Below are positions 6,428 through 10,722 of a stretch of 10,722 nucleotides of DNA, one piece after another. This DNA is from Candidatus Stahliibacteriota bacterium. Its GTDB lineage: Bacteria > Hydrothermota > Tepidihabitantia > SM23-42. The first letter of the stretch is position 1, and the number at the start of each line of letters is the position of its first letter. The notes beneath the pieces are model-generated. The model saw only the letters and a program-made list of their open reading frames with translations. It ran no database searches and was not told the origin of the DNA. The DNA lies in the NCBI GenBank assembly GCA_004376785.1, contig SOIY01000231.1, forward strand, positions 1 to 10,722. The letters run 5' to 3'. Both the position numbers and the translations under genes were made by a program.

Positions 6428-7029
6428 TTTTGCCTCTCGATCAATCTGTCATACCCAACATTTGCTGTCAATGTGAACGCCATCATTTCCTGTTGTTCTA
6501 CGGCTTTTTTCTCTAATACTGTTAAATCAACATCGTGAATATAAGGTGATTCTTCGAGACGATTCATGAAATCAGCAACCAATAAATTGGATGCCGTAAC
6601 GCCCTTCATTTGGAGTTCTGATTGACTAACATTTAATGAATTGAGCCAGGTGAATTCAGGAATGCGCGAGGAAATTTCATCAAGAACATGAGCTATGAAG
6701 AATCGATTTTTATTTAGTTCTTTAATCGGTGCAATCAATGCTGCCAGTTCTCTCTCGCGTTTTTCAAGACTATCAACAGTAGCCTTATATTCCTTTAACT
6801 CTTCGAGTTTAACATTCAATTGGGTAATGTTTCCATTTAGACTGCCCATTTGACTGGACTGGATAAATAATAACACTGCAACAATCACCACGACAACTAC
6901 TACACCAATTATGTAGATAACAGTAGTTTGTATCGAAGGCAGTTTTAAACCAGGGCGCGCCCCTTTTACTGCCCTACGTTTTGGTGCTCGTTTTTTCTTG
7001 GCAGTTGGTGCTAAATTTATTTTGATCAT
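6424..7029 (-). CDS. pilN: Type IV pilus inner-membrane protein PilN
   Basis: A 201-residue bitopic protein. The first residues, MIKINLAP, match the conserved INLLP-type peptide by which PilN docks into PilM. A very basic stretch (11-25) precedes the membrane helix (about 36-57, Val/Ile-rich), in line with the positive-inside rule. A coiled coil follows (about 62-100) and then a ferredoxin-like periplasmic domain (about 105-200). It partners PilO. The start shares one base with the pilM stop (TAATG), and a G-rich ribosome-binding site (AAGGGGGG) is just upstream within pilM, so translation is coupled. Confidence 0.93.
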   Translation of the reverse strand: MIKINLAPTAKKKRAPKRRAVKGARPGLKLPSIQTTVIYIIGVVVVVVIVAVLLFIQSSQMGSLNGNITQLNVKLEELKEYKATVDSLEKRERELAALIAPIKELNKNRFFIAHVLDEISSRIPEFTWLNSLNVSQSELQMKGVTASNLLVADFMNRLEESPYIHDVDLTVLEKKAVEQQEMMAFTLTANVGYDRLIERQK

Positions 7030-8069
7030 TATTCCCCCCTTAATGCCAAACCTGTAGCTTGGACTAACATTGATCCTATTACATCTGTTCCCTCAGGGCT
7101 GAACATTGCAGGATCATAGATAATATTTTTGAAAGGATTGATCAACTCAATCGGCACACCAAGCCGTCTTTTTAAATATTCTAAAAGATTTGGTATTAGT
7201 GAGCCGCCACCTGAAAGATACATCCGGCTAACTTTTTCTTCACCAGTTACGCTGGAAAGAAATTGCAGGCTGCGTTCAATTTGTGTTCCAAGGGCACTGA
7301 CAAAAGATTCGAATACACCCTGCACTGAATCTTGTGATGCACCAACCGGGACTGTTCCTTTAACAGCATTTGCAGCATCGTCATAATTGAATCCGATTTC
7401 TTTTTGTAATTTACTGATAAATGCATTTACACCATAGTAAACGTCACGGGCAGACAAAGATGATCCTCCTTTTATGACATTGATAACGGTCATTCCAGCC
7501 CCGATATGTATCAGACAGATTATTTCATCTGGAGCAGGTGCATAATTATACTCAAAAACGTTTTGTATGGCGAAGGCAGTGGTGTCAACAATTACTGGAT
7601 TGAGATTAAGCTCTTTTAATAGGGAAGAGAGATTATTTATGACTTCATTTTTAGCCGCAACTAAAATTACTTCTTGCTGGTTATCGCCAAAATTCGGATT
7701 GATAACATCGAAATCAAGCGAAACTTCATTTATATCAAAAGGGACATACTGCTCAGCTTCCCATTTGATTTGTTCTTTGGTATCTGCTTCGCTCATCCGA
7801 TCCATTGTTATTCGCTTGATTATTACATCACGGCCTGCTAATCCAATCACTACATTTTTAGTGGTGAATCCCTTACTTTCTAATAAACTTCTGATTGAAT
7901 CTAAAACAGCTTCTCTATCAATTATCTCTCCCTCAACTATTGCATCAGGTAAGACTTTCGAAATCCCATAATTAATTAATTTTTTTGTCTTACCTGTACT
8001 TAATTCAACCATCTTGGTTTGGCTTGAGCCAATATCAAGACCAATAACCTTTTTCTTCTTTCCGAACAT
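7029..8069 (-). CDS. pilM: Type IV pilus actin-like ATPase PilM
   Basis: A 346-residue cytoplasmic protein of the FtsA/actin-like fold, the usual PilM length. The phosphate-1 motif GLDIGSSQTK is at 10-19, the phosphate-2 segment IHIGAGMT at 187-194 and the adenosine-contacting LSGGGSLIPNL at 285-295. PilM binds the cytoplasmic tail of PilN and carries assembly signals across the membrane. It heads the pilMNOPQ operon. A good AGGAG ribosome-binding site (8075-8079) lies 5 nt before the ATG, and a consensus sigma-70 promoter is found 43 to 70 nt upstream of the start. Confidence 0.96.
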   Translation of the reverse strand: MFGKKKKVIGLDIGSSQTKMVELSTGKTKKLINYGISKVLPDAIVEGEIIDREAVLDSIRSLLESKGFTTKNVVIGLAGRDVIIKRITMDRMSEADTKEQIKWEAEQYVPFDINEVSLDFDVINPNFGDNQQEVILVAAKNEVINNLSSLLKELNLNPVIVDTTAFAIQNVFEYNYAPAPDEIICLIHIGAGMTVINVIKGGSSLSARDVYYGVNAFISKLQKEIGFNYDDAANAVKGTVPVGASQDSVQGVFESFVSALGTQIERSLQFLSSVTGEEKVSRMYLSGGGSLIPNLLEYLKRRLGVPIELINPFKNIIYDPAMFSPEGTDVIGSMLVQATGLALRGE

Positions 8070-8111
8070 AATCGCTCCTTTTTATTTTCCTCATTTTATT
8101 TATTTTGCTTT

Positions 8112-8139
8112 ATTATATATATAATTGTTTATCTGTCAA
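8112..8139 (-). promoter_or_regulatory. Consensus sigma-70 promoter of pilMNOPQ
   Basis: On the minus strand a perfect TTGACA (plus 8134-8139) is followed by 16 nt and a perfect TATAAT (plus 8112-8117). Transcription would start near 8105, leaving a short leader of about 35 nt with an AGGAG site before pilM. No operator-like repeat overlaps the boxes, so strong constitutive expression is the simplest reading. Confidence 0.75.
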
Positions 8140-8200
8140 GAGGTAATTTAATGACAAATACTCGATTGGTTAAAAATAAGGTTTAGCTTGCTACAGTACA

Positions 8201-8235
8201 AGTGAAAAGTGAAAAGTTAAATGAGACTTAGATTT
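8201..8235. repeat. Heptad-phased repeat, AGTGAAA type
   Basis: AGTGAAA at 8201-8207 and 8208-8214 is followed by AGTTAAA at 8215-8221; the next two heptads are degenerate. The 7-bp period matches the style of the tract at 10695-10722, though the unit differs. Confidence 0.6.
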
Positions 8236-8280
8236 ATGGAAATCATCCGTAGATGAACGTTTATAGGTCTGTAGTCGAAT

Positions 8281-8395
8281 TTAACCCCGCACCTTGTTTT
8301 GCTTAATGTGTACGCATTGATTACGCATTCTGTAGAACCCAGGGAATAAATAGTGGTTTATCTGCATATTTATGCCGAACAAGGTGCGGGGTTAA
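8281..8395. repeat. 115-nt element closed by an 18-bp perfect inverted repeat
   Basis: TTAACCCCGCACCTTGTT (8281-8298) and AACAAGGTGCGGGGTTAA (8378-8395) are exact complements, separated by 79 nt. The interior has two small hairpins (8346-8361 and 8364-8375) and a direct repeat TACGCATT (8311-8318 and 8322-8329, 11 nt apart). The arms are much richer in G+C than their surroundings. No open reading frame or clear target-site duplication is seen. A miniature transposable element or a structured RNA are both possible. Confidence 0.65.
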
Positions 8396-8398
8396 TTC

Positions 8399-8440
8399 AC
8401 GCATATCATTTACGTTTACTTCGTTTCGTAAATGATGCGT
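8399..8440. other. Hairpin downstream of tgt
   Basis: ATCATTTACG (8405-8414) pairs perfectly with CGTAAATGAT (8427-8436) around a 12-nt loop; ACGC/GCGT outside extends it past a two-base bulge. It begins about 18 nt after the tgt stop on the minus strand. No T tract follows, so it may slow or end transcription only weakly, or protect the 3' end of the message. Confidence 0.5.
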
Positions 8441-8457
8441 TCATTAAAGTTAAAAGT

Positions 8458-9560
8458 TTATCGAAAATCGAAATTCTTGCTAACTTTACTCATGAACTGT
8501 TTATATGTACCTTTCTCAATATGTTTTCTTATCTTTGCCATTAGCTTTATGTAAAAATGTATATTGTGATAACTAACCAATCTACCCGCCAGTGCCTCGC
8601 CTGCATTAAAGAGGTGTCGGAGATATGCACGGGAAAAATGGCGGCATGTATAGCAATTACACTTTTTATCAAGTGGGGCATTGTCTGCAGAAAATTTACT
8701 GCCTTTGATAATTACTTTTCCTTCAGAAGTAAAAGCCATACCTGTTCTTCCGTTACGCGTTGGTAATACACAATCAAAGAGGTCGACCCCGAGACTCACT
8801 GCTTCCAAAATATCTTCAGGATAACCACAGCCCATAAGGTAGCGTATCTTTTTTTCAGGTAGTACTTCGTTTACTTCATAAACCATTTCATTGGTCAGCA
8901 TAGATGGTTCACCGACCATAAGACCGCCAATTGCATAACCGGCAAAGTTTAGATCAACAATACGCTCAGCGCACTCTCTACGCAGATTCTTGAAAGTGGC
9001 GCCTTGTACTATGCCGAATAAATGAGGTTTTTTTTTACACCGAGGCTTCTTTTTGCCCAGTTTACGGTTCGTTCAACAGCAATCCTTGCGTCCATAAATT
9101 GTGATGGATAAGAAGTGAAAAAATCGAGGACCATTGCAATGTCAGAGCCCAACTCTTTTTGGATATCAACTACTATCTCCGGACTCAGGAAATGTCTTGA
9201 ACCATCCAGATGAGAGGAAAATTCTACGCCATGATCATTGGTTTTTATCAATTTACTGAGAGAATATGCCTGAAAACCACCAGAGTCAGTGAGTATAGCT
9301 TTGTCCCAACCCATAAATTTATGCAGGCCACCCATTTTTTTAATAAGTGATGATGTCGGACGTAACATTAAATGGTAGGTGTTGGTTACAATGATCTCGA
9401 CGCCAATTTTTTTAAGATCTGCAGGAGATAATGTTTTTACTGAACCCTGTGTAGCAACAGGCATGAAATTAGGTGTCTTGATCTCATGATGAGAGGTTTT
9501 TAATATACCACACCGTGCTTGTGTATTAGGGTCTTTGTTTAAAATTTTGAACTTTATCAC
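8458..9560 (-). CDS. tgt: Queuine tRNA-ribosyltransferase Tgt, split by a -1 frameshift
   Basis: Tgt exchanges guanine 34 of certain tRNAs for preQ1 or queuine. Reading from a GTG start (GTGA overlap with the upstream gene) gives 183 residues ending at a TAG at 9009-9011, with the active-site DSGGFQ at 92-97. One -1 step in the A9 run (plus 9028-9036) restores the family sequence (PHLFGIVQG, 179-187) and runs to the stop at 8458 with no other break: 367 residues in all, the normal length. In that fusion the nucleophile region DCVLPTRNGR is at 263-272, and the zinc ligands Cys301, Cys303, Cys306 and His332 fall one residue from their E. coli positions. The first ATG in the downstream frame is at 8919, too late to restore the missing 37 residues. 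Programmed frameshift, transcript slippage, recent mutation or a base-calling error are all possible. Residues 146-148 read DFF where relatives I recall have DEC. Confidence 0.88.
9028..9036 (-). other. A9 slippery site inside tgt
   Basis: In the zero frame the codons are GTA AAA AAA AAC, so both A AAA AAA and A AAA AAC fit the classical X XXY YYZ pattern for -1 ribosomal slippage. A single added A in the transcript gives the same product. Confidence 0.7.
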
Positions 9561-10687
9561 TTCATTATTTCTCTGTGAGAAAAATCCCGTTTTAATGAAA
9601 ATGCCTCGATGTTGTAGGGCGGTTTCCCTTCAGTAATATACTCGGCTGCAAGCCATCCAATTTCTGGCGCCAGCATGAATCCATGGCCACACATACCGCC
9701 GACGATCCAGAATCCCCGAATATCGGTTTTATCGAGAACAGGATTACCATCTGGTGTCATTTCATAACTTCCTGACCATTGTCGTATGATTTTCATAGGT
9801 GACAACCTTGGTATTATACGTGCAGTCCTTCTACCCATCTCTTTAACAAATTCAAATGATGTATTAATGTTATGGCCAGGTACATTCGGTTTTGGGGTAT
9901 AGCAACCAATGATACTTCCTTTACCAAATTTTTGATTGAAGTAGCAGCCATCATCGCGGTAGTCAACAATCATCATATCAAAAAATCTTTCCATTGGTTC
10001 AGTAATTAATGCTTCGTGGCGTTCAGGAGAAACCGGAACATCTAATCCAATTAATTTAGAAACTTCCCTAACAAATGGTCCTGCAGCATTAATTATAATC
10101 GGTGCATAATATGTTTCATTATCTTGTGTCTTTACAGATTTTATTGCACCGTTCTCAATGTCTATTTGAACGACCTCTTTATTAGCGAAAACCGCGCCAT
10201 TTTTTCGTATTCTTTTTGCATAGCCATCGACAATGAGAAATGGGTTTGCTTGTGCATCACTCGGACAATGGGCACCACCCAGAAGGCCTTCTGGATTTAT
10301 ACCTGGGACAATTTTTTTAATTTCGTCCACGCCTATAAAATTAACATCAAGCCCCATTTTTCTTTGCAATTCTATCAGTTTTAAATAAGTATTCTTTTTC
10401 TCTTCACTGTGGGCAAGAAAGAGATAGCCGCCCTGATGAAATTCAACGTCCTGTCCTAATTCTTTCTCCATAATTTTGAATTTCTTCATCGATTCCATTG
10501 CCACTGTAATACTGAGCTCTGTAGAAAATTGTTGTCGGATACCACCAATACATCGACCTGTTGACCCTGCAGTTAAATAGTCTTTTTCAAGAAGATAAAC
10601 CTTTAAGCCTTTCTTTGCTAAATAAAAGCCAGTGGCACAACCAATAATACCACCACCGATAATGATTACGTCAGAAGTATTTTCCAT
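9557..10687 (-). CDS. FAD-dependent amino-acid/amine dehydrogenase (DAO family, proline dehydrogenase beta/sarcosine oxidase beta-like)
   Basis: A 376-residue flavoprotein. The dinucleotide-binding motif GGGIIG is at 11-16 with the ribose-binding Glu34. The segment GSTGRCIGGIRQQF (41-54) closely resembles what I recall of the archaeal PDH1 beta subunit (GSTFRC-GIRQQF), as do GGYLFL (86-91) and the C-terminal GGMCGHGFMLAP (330-341), which closes the FAD site. INAAGPF is at 199-205. No signal peptide or membrane segment is seen, so it should be cytoplasmic. Family members oxidise the C-N bond of proline, sarcosine, glycine or related amines and pass electrons on to FAD; the substrate cannot be read from sequence. 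No partner subunits (alpha, FeS, FMN-binding) lie downstream; upstream is outside the window. It overlaps tgt by four bases. The start has only a weak ribosome-binding site. Confidence 0.88.
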   Translation of the reverse strand: MENTSDVIIIGGGIIGCATGFYLAKKGLKVYLLEKDYLTAGSTGRCIGGIRQQFSTELSITVAMESMKKFKIMEKELGQDVEFHQGGYLFLAHSEEKKNTYLKLIELQRKMGLDVNFIGVDEIKKIVPGINPEGLLGGAHCPSDAQANPFLIVDGYAKRIRKNGAVFANKEVVQIDIENGAIKSVKTQDNETYYAPIIINAAGPFVREVSKLIGLDVPVSPERHEALITEPMERFFDMMIVDYRDDGCYFNQKFGKGSIIGCYTPKPNVPGHNINTSFEFVKEMGRRTARIIPRLSPMKIIRQWSGSYEMTPDGNPVLDKTDIRGFWIVGGMCGHGFMLAPEIGWLAAEYITEGKPPYNIEAFSLKRDFSHREIMK

Positions 10688-10694
10688 AGTGATT

Positions 10695-10722
10695 AAATCC
10701 TAAATTCTAAGCACTAAACTCT
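10695..10722. repeat. Heptad-phased repeat, AAATYCT type
   Basis: Four consecutive heptads, AAATCCT, AAATTCT, AAGCACT and AAACTCT, run to the window edge directly upstream of the FAD enzyme. The tract probably continues beyond the window. Its place suggests an intergenic boundary, so the FAD gene may be first in its transcript. Confidence 0.6.

Larger units (their letters stand above)
8070..8457. other. Gene-free stretch between tgt and pilM
   Basis: This 388-nt region holds, from the tgt side, a heptad repeat at the tgt stop, a hairpin at 8399-8440, a 115-nt inverted-repeat element (8281-8395), a second heptad repeat (8201-8235) and the pilM promoter (8112-8139). I see no convincing coding sequence in either strand and no tRNA. 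The parts at 8140-8200 and 8236-8278 hold nothing I can name. Confidence 0.7.

Noticed and set aside
8279..8397. Integron attC-like site: ATTTAAC fits the RYYYAAC end and the size is in range.
   Set aside because: The other end, GTTAATT, breaks GTTRRRY, the 18-bp arms are perfect without the extrahelical bases attC sites need, and no integrase or cassette array is present.
8353..8544. Open frame of 63 codons on the plus strand.
   Set aside because: It starts inside the inverted-repeat element, runs antisense into the end of tgt and shows no protein family features.

Overview
The window is one strand of housekeeping and type IV pilus genes: every supported gene lies on the minus strand, so transcription runs from high to low coordinates. 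The DNA is fairly A+T-rich. A PilQ secretin with PilM/N/O/P shows a diderm bacterium with a type IVa-like pilus machine. Protein style, short core genes, heptad-phased intergenic repeats and structured spacers fit an uncultivated candidate phylum such as WOR-3/Stahlbacteria, but that assignment is only an impression and cannot be proven from this sequence.

Layout in transcription order: (1) 10687-9557, an FAD-dependent amine/amino-acid dehydrogenase of the DAO family, resembling the beta subunit of archaeal proline dehydrogenase and sarcosine oxidase, preceded by a 7-bp-phased repeat at the window edge. (2) 9560-8458, tgt (tRNA-guanine transglycosylase), overlapping the previous gene by GTGA and split by a -1 frameshift at an A9 run that sits exactly on slippery heptamers. 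(3) 8457-8070, a gene-free stretch holding two hairpins, a 115-nt element closed by an 18-bp perfect inverted repeat, a heptad repeat and a consensus sigma-70 promoter. (4) 8069-3877, pilM-pilN-pilO-pilP-pilQ, tightly coupled. (5) 3822-3292 rsmD and 3230-2754 coaD, a pair of genes adjacent in many bacteria. (6) 2753-2539, a spacer with a promoter candidate and an array of four short hairpins separated by a conserved TACTGC motif. (7) 2538-1, obg, a HEAT-like repeat protein and dprA, overlapping one another.

How they work together: PilM is a cytoplasmic actin-like protein that binds the N-terminal peptide of PilN. PilN and PilO are single-pass inner-membrane proteins, and PilP links them to the outer-membrane secretin PilQ. 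DprA loads RecA on incoming single-stranded DNA, so a pilus alignment operon and dprA in one neighbourhood would suit natural transformation, although no competence-specific gene is seen. RsmD, Obg and Tgt act on ribosomes or tRNA; CoaD makes dephospho-CoA.

I found no obviously new multi-gene system. The observations most worth following are the tgt frameshift with its altered active-site segment, the hairpin array in the probable obg leader, and the 18-bp inverted-repeat element upstream of pilM.
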